Of a DNA stretch of 64,000 bases, positions 36,328 to 48,540 are shown in pieces. The notes under the pieces were generated by a model. It was not told where the DNA came from. It did no database searches and saw nothing but the letters and a program-made list of their open reading frames with translations. Made by a program: the position numbers and the translations under genes. Within the stretch, counting starts at the first letter, position 1. Every line of letters begins with the position of its first letter. The stretch comes from Mantis religiosa (Eukaryota > Arthropoda > Insecta > Mantodea > Mantidae), in NCBI GenBank assembly GCA_030765055.1, contig CM060951.1, forward strand, positions 49,537,049-49,601,048. The letters are read 5' to 3'.

Positions 36328-37211
36328 CGAGGCGTGTCTGTAAAATAAGATCTCCAATTTTATTTAATATAGAAAACATGTTTATTTTCAATGAATGTTA
36401 CATTGATGGAAAGACGGAACTTACAACTACTTTTCAAGGTAATCACCATTGCGATCGATGCACTTTTGCATACGCTGTGGCAGTTTTTGTATACCCTTGT
36501 CATAGCACTCTCCCGCCAAGTTGCGCAGGTAGCGCTCAACCTCGTTTTTCAAATCATCGTCGGTCTGGAAACGTGTTCACCCAGGTGTGACTTCAACTCA
36601 GGAAACAGATGAAAATCACTAGGTGCTAAGTCTGAACTGTAGGGGCGATGGTTGAGGATGTCCCAATTTTGGGGACCCACCTCACACGCACCTTGCGATA
36701 ATGCAAATGTTCGGTCAAAATCTTGTCAGTCGTAGTCTTACTGACTTCAGGGATAAGTTCGCACAGGTCGCAAACTGTCACACGCCGATCTTTAAGCATT
36801 TCTTGCTCCACTTTTGCAAATGTTTCGGCTGAAACCGAAGGCCGACCAGAACGCTGTTCGTCATGGACATCTGTACGTCCGTCTTTGAACTCTGACCCAC
36901 TTTCGCACGTTTTTGACGTCCATACACTGTGAGCCATAGACGTCGCATAACTGACGATGAATTTCAGTGGGAGTAGTACCCTTGGCGCTCAAAAAACGGA
37001 TCACTGCACGCAACTCGCACTTGTCGGCGGAAGTGATAGGAAGCTCCATCGCAAACGGCTGCCCAACCAAGACTAATGGTTGCAACGGGTTTTTTGTAGT
37101 GGGGATTTGAAGGGGTGAAACCAAGCTACACGCCAGTGTTGCCGGATCTCGCGTAATAGCGTTCCTCACGGCTGCTGCGCCTTGGAGACCTTATTTTACG
37201 CACACGTCTCG
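36328..37211 (-). mobile_element. Second mariner element, internally deleted
   Basis: The terminal inverted repeats begin CGAGGCGTGTCTGTAAAATA at 36328 and CGAGACGTGTGCGTAAAATA (reverse complement) at 37211, both continuing AAGRTCTCCAA. TA follows at 37212-37213; the left flank is GA, so the TA duplication is mutated on that side. It is 884 bp long and belongs to a different family from the mariner at 22112. Confidence 0.9.
36390..37049 (-). pseudogene. Mariner transposase with middle deleted
   Basis: On the minus strand an ATG at 37049 begins MELPITSADKCELRAVIRFL. The paired helix-turn-helix region follows (GTTPTEIHRQLCDVYG, VRKWV), then a frameshift, RTDVHDEQRSGRPSVSAETF and CDLCELIPEVSKTTTDKIL, ending VRVRWVPK. 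The frame then jumps to the third catalytic block SSDLAPSDFHLFPELKSHLG, so the segment with the first two catalytic Asp residues is deleted. The element is non-autonomous. Confidence 0.85.
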
Positions 37212-37213
37212 TA

Positions 37214-38435
37214 TGTGATTTTGTAATGTGGGATGAGGGAAAAGGTGAATCAACGAGGTCATTGTCCTCACTACACCACCTGAAGTATGATCAATTAGAG
37301 TTTTGGATAAGATTTAGGGTTTGGTGATTTCAGTGATCTTGCTTATCTGGGTAAAGTCAAGTTAGTGTTGAATGTTGACTTAATTGTATTAATCATTGCT
37401 TGCACTACATTATTTGCCACACTGCCTACTATTCTGGTGGCTTTCCGTGTACTGATATGGTTGACTAACGTCTTGTTCCCGGTTCCGACACTCCTTTGAG
37501 GCATGACCGGGCTACCAGATGCACGCATCTGGTAATAACATTATTAATTTTGTTGCGTCGAAAATGTTATAAGCAATCCTTGGAAAATTCCTCACCGAGC
37601 GTCTGCCACAGTGAAGTATGAGGCTTCTATTCACGTAATCCCGGCTCCAATTCCCGTGACCTCCAAATCTGAAGCTGTGTATTTCCTGTTGTCCCTGGAC
37701 GGTAGGCGAGTATTTTCCTTTCTGTCATTTCCTTCTCATCTTCAGTTGTGCTTCTAGTTTTCGTGACATTGACTGTCAAATAAGTCACTTTCATGACTGT
37801 GCATGACAGATTGAGCTGATGCATACCACCCTGTCGAATCTAGAGCATTACCTGATTGAATTGGTAGTCCATTGTCCTCTCCGGATGACTCCAGTTGTGG
37901 GTTAGATCTTCAAGACAGAAAAATTAATGAGTTCTGCGCGTCCTGTGGCTTACAGCCACTGGCCTTCTGTGGTCCCTCTCATCGATTCCTTCTGTGGTGA
38001 GGATAGGAATAGAAGCAAATACATTATACATCATGGTGCGCGAGGTCTTCCCACATCTATATTCCACACCTATACCGCTGAGTAACACTGAATGCAGCGC
38101 ATGATGAAAAATTTTTAATTTGTGTGAAGAATCACTGTGACGGAAATACAGTCACATTTAAATTCAATTTTTGTGTGATTTTACATTTATCTTGGAGAGA
38201 CCGGCAGCACATATACAAAGTGAATTTTAAAAATTCTAAAGGAAACTGGAATTTTCCATTTCTGTAACATGTAACATCATTCATTTCTCAGAGTTTATAG
38301 GTTAAGTCTTGCCTGCCATCTATGTCATAAGCCGCCTGACTACTCATTTCAATTCATCATTCTATCAATTTATTTTGACGTCTTTCGCCATTCAGCCATT
38401 AAATCAAATCAGCGTTAGTACGACCAAAATGTCGA
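37214..38435. other. No supportable gene
   Basis: Mixed-composition sequence with only short frames. No repeat family recognised. Confidence 0.45.
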
Positions 38436-38439
38436 ATAC

Positions 38440-38959
38440 TGTCGCGGCGAATAAGTACGGAGGTCGGTGCCGAGAGATAAGGGCGGTTTGTGCACATAAA
38501 GAACCTGCAGATAAAGATAACAGTCAGATAGGTTTCACGTAGATAACGAGCTTGCATAAGCAGATATGCATGGCGCCGGAAATGAAAGACTTGCCGACAC
38601 AGATATAGTTACATTCTAGAATATTCGTGGTTTATCTGGTGACATGTTAGATAAAATTCGATAACAGTCTGGAATTCATGAATGGGTGTATAAAAAGAAG
38701 CCATGACTAGTGATGAGTCAGTCGTGAGTTAGTTGTAAAACAGTCGCGGGAGAGGTAAGTAGAGAACAGCTGAGAGTGTTGTTTTAACGAGAGCTGATGT
38801 TGTAAACTGAGCGCTGTTTGTTATTGTCATCGACCTTGGAAGATTGTGTTGCATATGTGATGTAATGTAATGAATTGAACAGTGTACTGCTACGGAAATA
38901 AATAACATTTAGAATTTCGGCAAGTTGGACTTTTAATTCTACGAATCCACAAAGTCACA
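38440..38959 (+). repeat. Solo gypsy-type LTR, TSD ATAC
   Basis: It starts TGTCGCGGCG and ends CACAAAGTCACA, 520 bp. It is flanked by ATAC at 38436-38439 and 38960-38963. It includes TTATTGTCATCGACCTTGG and the AATAAATAACATT region. A solo LTR arises by recombination between the two LTRs of a full element. Confidence 0.9.
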
Positions 38960-38963
38960 ATAC

Positions 38964-40598
38964 TTTCACAATTTCACATATTTAAGTAAAATAAAACCAT
39001 TTTATTATCACCTTTCTCTAGTAAGCATAAAAGTTACTGTATTAAGTCAAGAATTATACATTAAGGTTTCATCTGAAACTTGTTTTGAGCCCTGTGAAGG
39101 AATAAAAAATTAGAAAACTTTCTACGAATATCTCTGAAGATCCTGGCTCAAAATTGAAAGGTAGGATACTTACCAAACTTTATATTTATTCAGCATATCT
39201 CAAAAAGTGACACGAAGAGTTTCGAGAAAATTCCTCTACACTAAGCTACATTTGATAATGAATATTTTCCGAAAATTTTTATTTTTTCAAAAGTATGGTT
39301 CATTTAAATATCACATTTTATGATATTTGTAGTGTCAATAAAATGTTTATCTTGTCTTCTGTGAATATCCTTTAAGTCTATTTAGCACTTTATATAACTG
39401 CTCAACGTTAAGGGATACACAAAAGTATATTACACAAAATATGTACGAGTATATTTCTTTAAAACACAGATTTACCCCTTCAGTTCCCTAAGCCTCACTT
39501 TCAAAACTAATATCGTATTATTGTTATTGTAAATCTAATGATTAATAGAGGATAAAATTACCAAGCCTACAAAGATATAAACTGGAATGTAAAGCCAAGT
39601 GTTGTTTAAGAGAAGAACAAAAGACACGAAGCACCCATATTAATAAGCGATATTGTAACTCTAGCCATTAACGATTTGTCTCATTGTGCAGATTATTTTT
39701 TTCTGACCAGATTCCATGTATCTAGCTTCTGGTGTAAACGACGCCGAAGTAAATAAAGCAATATTTGCACACTGCTGAGTGATAAATTGGAGTCGACTCA
39801 TGAAACGCTCTCAAGCTTAGCTTCCTGCTGCATTTTGGCAGGTTTCCATTTGTCAGTTCTTCATATAACGTCAAGAATTAAATGCAGAACGCTCCTTCAT
39901 ATCATTTATCAGGCTCGTCGTTAAGTCCCTGGAATTGACATTTTCACGTGTCCGCCTTGAAATGCAGGCCATAAATGTTTTTGTCACTTGATACGCCACT
40001 CAGTCTAGTGCTCCAGTTTTTGTTGTTGTCCTCGCTGCTTCGTGCCATCAGCAGCAATATATTGTCTGAATGCACATCTCCTATCTAAACAAGGTCACCT
40101 TATTTCTTTGTCAATGGCAGCCGCCTGGGCAAAATTATTATGCAATTAAATGTCTCGTAAGAAAGCATGCTAACGAATTGTTTTGAAATAAATAATACGC
40201 CTAACGTTTATTGTTTATGGGCACAGTTACCAGATTACATGATATCTAAACGTTAGACAAAATCTCAAGTTCCAGTGATAAATTATTACCATATTTGTAT
40301 ATTTTTACCGAAATTTATCTTATACTTAAATAGGACAGAAAAAAAAACATTATTATAAGACAGACTGTGCAGCAGCTTTTATAATTCTATTAATTATACT
40401 TCAAAGTATGCTGCAATGTACTATCGTATAGAATAGCAGCAGTAGTAAATAATAATCAAATAGTAAAGATATTATTTAATATTCCCATGTCTTACAATAC
40501 AAGTAAGGAAGTATAAAGAATAAACTAGTAATAAAATAAACAACAATGATTGGTTACGTACAAAATGAAGCTAGCTACAGTGAAGCAATAAATATTAC
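38964..40598. other. AT-rich sequence with no supportable gene
   Basis: No coding or repeat signal that I recognise. Confidence 0.5.
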
Positions 40599-41285
40599 AC
40601 AAATATAAATATTTGTTACAAAGGCTTCATTTATCTTAAGAAATTGGTGTTAATTCTTCTTTCTAATGGAGATCGATTTCACCAACATTTGCTCGCATCG
40701 TTAGTCATCACACTTCATCGTCAAGGATACTATTTTTTCATATTACCAAAATCTGAAAACTAAACAAACCTAAAAACAGAATCAACTGCTGGTATTTCAA
40801 AATTCATTACGCGGTGACTATTTTTAAAATAAATACATTTTCCCAAACTATTAAATCTATCGGACCATTTAATTGTTTTAATAATTTAACTTCAAGATTT
40901 GTTTCATGGTTAAATGACCAAAAATTATCTGCTACGGCCGATTTATCAGTTTCTTTATACTTAATATTATGAACAAAAAAAATCTGGTTTATGGGTTTTT
41001 TCATCTAAGCGTAAGCATTTATTAATAACATTATTAAGATTAGCAACCGCTTTTATAGGTTATGTATTACCTTGAGGACAAATATCTTTTTAAGGAGCTA
41101 AAGTTATTACTAATTCACTTTCAGCAATTCCATATCTAGGGATTGAGTTAGTTCAATTAGTTCTTTCTTTCTGGTTTCCAAATTACGTTTCCTCTTTCCA
41201 ATATATACAGTCTAAACAATTACATTGATATATACCAGATTGTTTATTATTAGGAATTTTATCCTTTTTTAAAAATTGTAGTAAA
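40599..41285 (-). repeat. Inverted partial Penelope-like copy (left arm)
   Basis: On the minus strand it encodes a diverged GIY-YIG segment (QVYI equivalent near 41200) and the C-terminal HEIKLLKQLNGPIDLIVW-like coding region near 40860-40920. It pairs with 42440-42883 in the main copy. Confidence 0.75.
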
Positions 41286-41535
41286 TTTTAATACTATATA
41301 TATTTTGAGGAACTAAAGTTATACCAACTTCTTTAAAAAAATTGAAAATGCTTACTAACCCAAGGATGGTAAATATTGTTTTAATTATAATCGTCTTTTG
41401 TTTTTTTTAATTTTATAAACTCGCCTACTTACAATTCAACTAAATGTTTACAAAAATATAGTAATTTTGATAAATTTGAAAGTTTAAGTATAAAAAATTA
41501 TTGAAATAGTTAAAAAGATTGACAGTGTTATTTTA

Positions 41536-42781
41536 TTTAAAAGTGATAAACTTATTTCTTTTGATGTAACTGCCTTACTTCCTTGTATTCCTAGAGAAAA
41601 ACTTTTAATTTATTTAAACAAATGGTCGAATTTAATAAATTTACATGAGGACTTAATAGTTAAAGTTACTGATTTTTGTTTGTATCACATTTTTTCACTT
41701 TTAATGCTGAATTTTTCAAAAAACTTCTGACTTAGCAATGGGTAATCCTCTTTCCCCTTTTCTTGCTGATCTTTTTATGAGATTTTACGAAATTCAATTC
41801 ACAAAAGCCTTTCCTTTGATTTATAAAACATGGTATGGATATGTTGATGATATTTTTGCTATTGTTCCTGATAAACTAACGATACTTTAAAATTACTAAA
41901 TTTACAAGATAAAGCTATAAAATTCACATTAGAAACTGAAGTTAATGGATTTCTCCCTTTTCTAGATTTGAAGATAATAAGAAATAATAACAAATTAGAT
42001 TTTGGCATTATAGAAGTCTACTCATATTGATAATTACATAAAAAATAAAAGTTTTAACCCTTTTTCACATACATTTGCTGTTTTTAATAGATTAATAAAT
42101 ATACCCATGAATAAAGAAAAATTTAATAAACAATATAAATTTATTATTAATACTGCTTTAATTAATGGTTTCAATGAAAACTTTATACAAAAGAAGATTG
42201 AAAAATTTAAATATCAAAAAACTGTTAATGATATTTCTACCCTTAAAAATAAAACAGTATTATGACATTAGAAATTTACTTACCATCTTTGGATTAATAA
42301 ACATTTTCAATTTTCTTTTAAAGAAGTTAGTATAGCTATAGTTCCTCAAAATAAAGAGAATATTAAAAATTTAGTACATTTTTCTAAAATAGATAAAATC
42401 CGTAATTATAAAAATGTGGTATTTATCAATTTAACTATTTAGATTGTGGTCAGGTTTATATTGGAAAGATGAAACGTAATTTGGAAACCAGAAAGAAAGA
42501 ACATTTTCGTAACATTAAATATAAACAAACTGATAAATCGGCTGTAGCAGATCATTTCTGGTCATTTAACCATGAAAAAACCTGAAGTTAAATTATTAAA
42601 ACAATTAAACGGTCCCATAGATTTAATAGTTTGGGAAAATATATTTATTTTAAAAAATAAACAACGCGTAATGAATTTTGAAATACCAGCAGTTGATTCT
42701 GTTTTTAGGTTTTTTTTCGTTTTCAGATTTTGGTATTACGGAAAAAACATAGTATCCTTGACGACAAAGTATGTTGACTGA
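41536..42781 (+). pseudogene. Penelope-like reverse transcriptase and GIY-YIG endonuclease, decayed
   Basis: The RT pieces are DKLISFDVTALLPCIPREK (first catalytic Asp in SFDV), then after a frameshift SDLAMGNPLSPFLADLFMRF, KTWYGYVDDIFAIVPD (YVDD catalytic box) and NGFLPFLDLKIIRNN. Further on come HIDNYIKNKSFNPFSHTFAV and NRLINIPMNKEKF. The endonuclease follows: YLDCGQVYIGKMKRNLETRK and KEHFRNIKYKQTDKSAVADH with FWSFNHE. The C-terminus reads VKLLKQLNGPIDLIVWENIF. At least four frameshifts or stops are present. It lacks the N-terminal part. Confidence 0.85.
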
Positions 42782-42883
42782 CGATACGAGCAAATATTGG
42801 TGAAATCGATCTCCATTAGAAATAAGTATTAACATCAATTTCTTAAGATAAGTGAAGCCTTTGTAACAAATATTTATATTTGT

Positions 42884-44727
42884 ATAGCAATGATTGATAT
42901 TTAAACCAAATCTTCAGTTTATTCCCATTTATAACTTGTTCTTAATATAATGGATGACATCGTCTTTTAATTCAGAAGTACCCGCTGGCCAGAAATTTTA
43001 AATTTACGTTAGGATCCAACTGTTAGGTTTACTTTTAATTTTTAATCTCAACTGAAGCACTCCACCTTCAATCTAGAACATCTAGATTTAAAATTCATAC
43101 TAACCATTGACTGCTTAAATGTTACAAAATGTTTTCTGAAGCAGAAATCATTCTTGTTAATGTTTTATGTGAGCATTATTTATCCGTTTTATCTTTATTT
43201 TCTTTATTTTTATGAAAAAACCTGATTTGAGCTATTTTCACTACTTCATAATTTTATTGTTTACGAAGTACGAGTCAATTACCTGTAAAGAAAATAATTA
43301 TGTGAGGAACCTTCCACCAGAACAGTTAACCCAGGAAGATATTTACTGATCTTAACATGATAAAAGCTTTGTAAGACTTAGGAGGATTGAAACAATATCG
43401 TAGTCAAACACGTGAAGTATGTGTACCTAAGGTTGTTATAAGATCTCGCTTTCAGCGTTATAAGTGCATGCACCTCCAAAATATCTGGGTAACGTTTCAG
43501 GAAAAATTGGTAATTTCTGAAAGGGTCAGACGTAAAACTGACACTTTATAGTTGAGCTTTTTGTAGGGCTTTGGTTAAATACTGTTGCTTTTTAGTTGTA
43601 TATATTGAAAACCAGCACTTCAGATGTTTTGAAACTGATACTTACGACACAGAAGTTCATGGGAAGACTATGACAAATTATATAATTATGCCCTGTCGAA
43701 TACAGAATTAATTGCGTAAGGAATGTATAAAAATCCTTTTAAGACGCTTGAAATTAAATTTGTATGACGTGATGTATTATTTTATGGTAGTAGGAAATAG
43801 ATATAGGGAATATGCTATAACTGAAAATGAAATGTCAGAATTGCTTGATGCATGATAAGAAAAGTGGAGGTCAGTATTCCGTCTGCTGTTACTATGATAA
43901 ATGCAAAACATTGTATATGTAACTGCCTCAGAATTCTGACAAAATTCTTAGTCTCTTGCTTTCTCAGTACTCGCTCCACCCTCGTTTCTCCTTTCTTGGG
44001 CATATGCAGTCTCACGACGTTTTACATAAGCTGTAACTCCGATGTTTACCACTTCTAATGTATTCTCACGCTCACTTCGTTCATATTTATGTCTAAACTG
44101 TGTGTAAAAGACTATATAAGCCATTATTTTACTTGTTCATTTCCTGAGCCTCTCTGAGCAAGATGGCTCCGTGGCAAAGGGTGAGAAAGATCCGAAGTTC
44201 AATTCCCGCTTCTATAACAATGGATATTTTCATCAGTTTTCCGTGACCTTTTCGGGTGGATTGATGACTGATGTCTCCCAGTACGACATATCTATCATTT
44301 TCTCTCCCCATTACTTCTCTCCTTCATTTGAGCTTTAGATCATGGTGTTTGTGTTTTGCTGAGCGGCGGAAGTGCGTTTTGCAAAGGTTTAACCTTGTTT
44401 CAGTTGGACTGCTGTCAGACACATTCTGGCGTCATCCGTGGGCTCTAAGGGCGCTTCTGCACATCGCCGCCAGTATCCTCTGTCCTGGTTGTGACTCCTC
44501 TGTGATATATACTCCTTCCTCTGTCTGATTGTGACCCCCTCTATGATATACACCCCTAAACCATTTTGAATCTCTATTTAAACATCTGAAGGGAACACCT
44601 GTGAAGTTACGTTTATCATTTCCAGAAAACGTTTGTAACTTAAAATCTTTAATAAACATATCCAACATGATTTCAGGATGGAAATTAATCATTTCTTTAC
44701 ACTAGCCGTATATAGGCCATCGTTTTT
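42884..44727. other. AT-rich sequence with no supportable gene
   Basis: A patch at about 44160-44270 (GATGGCTCCGTGGC followed by AAGTTCAATTCCCGC) is weakly tRNA-like and could be a decayed SINE head. Confidence 0.4.
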
Positions 44728-44730
44728 GAT

Positions 44731-45143
44731 AGATAGAGTCAACATGAAAAATTCAATGCCACGGCCGGGATTTGAACCACGGATCTCCTGGTTTCCGTCC
44801 AGGCCGTGGCATTGATTTTTTCATGTTGACTCTTATCAAAAACGTTACCCTATATACGGCTAGTGCAAAGAAATGATTAATCTCCATCAATTAACTAAAA
44901 TAATAAGAGTTAAATGATGAAGCCTGGGACTCAAGTACTTACGATAGTAAGTTGCCACAAAATCTGAGATGCGAGAGCCCCCTAGTAGTCTACCAGGGAA
45001 ATATACCTATGAGTCAAATGTCATGACGGCAAGTTGGCCATGGTAGCTCAATGAGTAAGAGCGACTGGACGGAAACCAGGAGATCCGTAGTTTAAATCCC
45101 AGCCGTGGCATTGAATTTTTCATGTTGACTATCTATGATTTCA
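44731..45143. mobile_element. Fold-back tRNA-like elements (copy D, two parts)
   Basis: A compact hairpin at 44731-44846 has arms GAGTCAACATGAAAAATTCA / TGATTTTTTCATGTTGACTC and CCACGGCCGGGAT-type ends. A right-arm unit follows (about 44935-45143) with AAGTACTTAC, TCAAATGTCATGACGGCAAG, GTTGGCCATGGTAGCTCAAT, the B box GTAGTTTAAATCCCAGC and the same TTGAATTTTTCATGTTGACT end. It is a subfamily of copies A-C, with ATGTTGACT in place of CAGTCTGACT. Confidence 0.78.
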
Positions 45144-45596
45144 GGAGCTTGCTAATATCAGCAATATAAAAATTTTGCATTTATGGATTTTGTGCGTTAA
45201 TGGTTACAAGATAATTTCTTTGAAGGACTCGCAAACAGTCTGGAGAGCCTAGACAAACTGGAGCGAACTTCACAAATAAGATAACTCAAATTCATATAAT
45301 AGCTTCAAATCGAAGCAATGTCCTCTCTAGGTTAAAATTAAACATGTCTAAAATCAGTTAGGAAGTGATGTCTACAATTTGATCTGTGGATTTAACTGCC
45401 ATCAAGCATTGCTTACCGTAATGTTAATTCTAGTTGAGTTAGCACGTTATCACAATTTCCTAAATTCTGCACATGGCACGTTTTACTCTACCGAGTCATG
45501 ATGGCATCACATATCTCAAATTTTGAAATTCGCTGGAGTGGGTTGTAGTGCTTATTGTTTTTTATAATAATATTTGCTGAAAAATCAGCTTTGATC
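45144..45596. other. No supportable gene
   Basis: AT-rich, no recognised repeat. Confidence 0.5.
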
Positions 45597-45972
45597 GAGA
45601 CTCCAGGGGGCAACGGATGAAAGCGGACCTGAAGGGCGAACAGATCCGGACGACGATATGCGCAAGCAAGGACGAAGTCTCAAACGAATTCTGCATGACA
45701 CTAGTCCTCACGTCGTCTAGCCCTGCTTAGGCCACGCGCAAACTGTACACTCCCAGCAAGGAAAGACAACTGAAAGTTCGCGACAAGGGGCAGGGAGAAA
45801 TCTTTCCATAACACAAATTGCAGCGTCCTGCCGAAACATGCCAACCATTGTTGGCTGGTCTACAGCCACTGAAACAGATGAGGTGAAACGATGGACAGGA
45901 AATTTGTGATGCAAAGTAAACCATCCCAGTCTTCGTCTACCGACCCGGTGGAACCACGAAAAAAAAAAAACA
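45597..45972 (+). mobile_element. Poly(A)-tailed retroposed sequence, unidentified
   Basis: About 370 bp of GC-balanced sequence (GAGACTCCAGGGGGCAACGG to CGGTGGAACCACG) ends in a run of about 13 A. The flank after the A run (CAGTTTGATTAG) resembles the flank before the insert (CAGCTTTGATCGAG), which may be a decayed target-site duplication. I recognise no protein. It could be a LINE 3' end, a SINE or a processed pseudogene. Confidence 0.45.
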
Positions 45973-46599
45973 GTTTGATTAGTAGATACGAGGAAACACT
46001 AGACCAAGCCACAAGGAATGTTAGCCTCGCACGTTAACCGGAGCAATCTCGCTCACCAATCATGGTATTAAACCTTAAATGTATGTTCGTTTGCAAAATA
46101 AGCAATTTTTGTGCTATTTCCGCTCGGGGTGCAGTGCAGTATGCCACCTCGAAAGATTTAATAAACGAATGTAACACAAAACAACATAGTGCAGTGACAC
46201 GGGTAGCTGCATTTAGCACATGCAAAGCGAGACAGCACATTTAGGGCACGTCACATCATATTTGACAAATCATGTTTAGATAAAAGGGATTGCTTGTTGC
46301 TATCTGCACGCAGCTTGTTGCTCGTTTTCCCGCTTGTTCAAAGGCACACCGGGACAAACGCGTTTTCCACACTCAAAAAGGTGCACCTGTTAACCTCAGT
46401 TCTGCAACTCAGTACCTGCTAGTTTCCTGGGGCCATTCACTTTATATTTCTCCTACACATCCTACACATACTGAAGTTATTTTAAGATATAAACATGTTT
46501 AGTTCATAAAATTGGAGATTTGAAGTATTTGCGATGTGGATTTAAGTATTCTCAGTCTTAAACTGCTAGGGTGCGTTTGCCAAAACGTACACACTATAT
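45973..46599. other. No supportable gene
   Basis: Mixed sequence with short frames only. It ends at ATAT (46600-46603) beside the LTR. Confidence 0.45.
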
Positions 46600-46603
46600 A
46601 TAT

Positions 46604-47163
46604 TGCGACTTTGTGGGTTCGTAGAATTAAAAGTCCAATTTGCCGAAATTCTAAATGTTCTTTATTTGCGTAGAAACACACTGCGTAGCAGCAGAATTAC
46701 ATCATACAGAATTGTGATATGTCCCACATCACAATCTACTACACCAAAGTCGATGACAATAACAAACAGTGTCATGATTACACTTATTTACATCTGCTCT
46801 CGTTACAACACTTCACTCTCTGCTGTTCTCTGCTTACCTCTCGCGATTCACTCTCGTTTTACAACTGTTTACTCCTCACGACTGCCTCTTGGCAAGTCGT
46901 TGCTCTCTTAAATACCTCATTGATAAATTTGAGAGACTTCTGGAGCAAATAACAAAAACAACTATTTTCTGTCAATCGAGATATCACTAGAACCTTCCTT
47001 ACGTGAAACCCTATCTGGGCCGGCAAGTCATTTATCTCAAGCGCTATGTTAATCTGCTTATGCAGGCACTGTCTGCCTGTTATCTTTATCTGTAGGCTCT
47101 TTGTGTACTCAAGCCGCGCTTATCTCTCGGCACCGAAATTTCTGTGCTTTTCGCCGCGAACTT
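46604..47163 (-). repeat. Solo gypsy-type LTR, about 560 bp
   Basis: The reverse complement runs from TTCGCGGCGAAAAGCAC (expected TGTCGCGGC, one end mutated) to ACGAACCCACAAAGTCGCA. It has GAGATAAGCGCGGCTTGAG, TATTGTCATCGACTTTGG and AATAAAGAACATTTAG. The low-coordinate flank is ATAT; the other flank does not match. Confidence 0.85.
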
Positions 47164-48341
47164 TGGAATTATTGGAACTTCTAATTTTAGTTTCTCCACC
47201 ACACAAGTACACAAAAATTTGATAAGGAAATAATACATGCTTTACTGCGAAGATGGCATATTTTCAACAGTATCAATCGCAAAGGGTAAATGGGATATTA
47301 AACTATTTTAAAATTGAATTACTACTTGTGGAAGTGTGGTGAAATTAAGCTTTATCAAGCAATGTTTTTGTAAAATAAACTAAGAACTAGATACAAGATA
47401 CTAATAAACATTAAACTAACATTCCATTCAATCTCTACTTTGGACACTTAACATATATATCAAAATACTCTTACGACGACGGTGGAGTCCTGTCGTGGAG
47501 GAACTAATTTTGAGTTAAATTATTCCGCTATTTTGTTGTTTGCCGACGCGACAAGTAGAAAACGGGGGGGGGGGGGGGGGGAGGAACGCAACATTTAAGG
47601 GCCGCCACTACCTGACGTCGCAAACCCTGTGGTACTAACTAATCCTTGTTTCAGATAACCTTGCCCCGTATCTCTTAACGGTCACGTGACCTTATCACTT
47701 CTCATTGGCTGCTATTGCAGTATAGACTGTTGTGCGGTAAAAATTAGTTATTTAACATGGTGATATATCTTTTGTATGTTGGACGAGAATTGTCAAATTT
47801 ATATTTTCGTAACTGTTTGAATTAAATATATTACGCAACAGAGTTGATTTATCTGAAATGCATGTTAATTCTTAAACGAAGTAAAGAGGAGGTTCATTTG
47901 CTCTCAAGCACATGGCACGATAACACGTGCTTCAGCGGTAGTGATGACATATTTGTTTATATGACTTTTATCACTGACGTTGTTTTGAACTAGATTAGTC
48001 ATATATCGCCATTCGAAGGTGTGTTGTGCCGAAGTGCGAGAGCTAAATTATTTTATTGATCGTTTATTGCGCGTGTACTTATATGTACAGTGGTAGTTTT
48101 CGCTGAAGCATCGCAAGGGAAAACCTTTACATGAATTGTGGTGCATGTGTTTAATGCACTCACACAGAAGAAGTCCGTCTTTGTTAGTGAGAGAAGCCGA
48201 ACAGCTGTGCTCTGATCTTACAGGTGTGTTAGGAACATCGCGACATGAAATTGAGACAACAGGAAAACTTACCACTCCAGGGACGATATTGCTGTGTTGC
48301 GAAGATGTTATTTAAGGACAATCAGACTGTACCGGGATACA
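47164..48341. other. No supportable gene; contains a G18 run
   Basis: Mostly AT-rich. It contains an 18-G homopolymer at 47564-47581. From about 48000 the sequence may belong to the transposase relic that follows. Confidence 0.45.
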
Positions 48342-48540
48342 AATCACAAAATATACTACCTTGACGAGACTTGGGTGAATGAAGGACACATGACAAGTGT
48401 GGCGTGACACGACTTTTAAGGCTGAAAGACAAGCATTTTTCCAAGATATATGTGCTGGTCTAAAAAATCCCAGTGGAAAAGGCCAAAGGCCTTTCATTAT
48501 AAACTTGTTTCAGTCTCATTGCTCATTCTTTCAGTTTCAA
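48342..48540 (+). pseudogene. DDE transposase-like fragment (DETW type)
   Basis: In one frame KIYYLDETWVNEGHMTSVA, then a frameshift, then FKAERQAFFQDICAGLKNPS and GKGQRPFIINL. The YLDETWVN...KGQR pattern resembles a family of IS630/Tc1-related DDE proteins repeated in many insect genomes, with the Asp of LDETW as the presumed first catalytic residue. This is from recall of the pattern, not a search. A related fragment lies at 58959-59235. Confidence 0.55.

Larger units (their letters stand above)
40599..42883 (+). mobile_element. Penelope-like element with inverted partial copy
   Basis: The right part (about 41500-42883, plus) has RT and GIY-YIG coding remnants. The left part (40599 to about 41285) is an inverted copy of the element's 3' portion: TTTGTTACAAAGGCTTCA, GGAGATCGATTTCACCAA, the endonuclease-coding DNA and CGTTTCCTCTTTCCAATATA all recur in reverse complement at 42440-42883. 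Penelope-like elements are known to occur with partial, tandem or inverted neighbouring copies. Confidence 0.82.
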
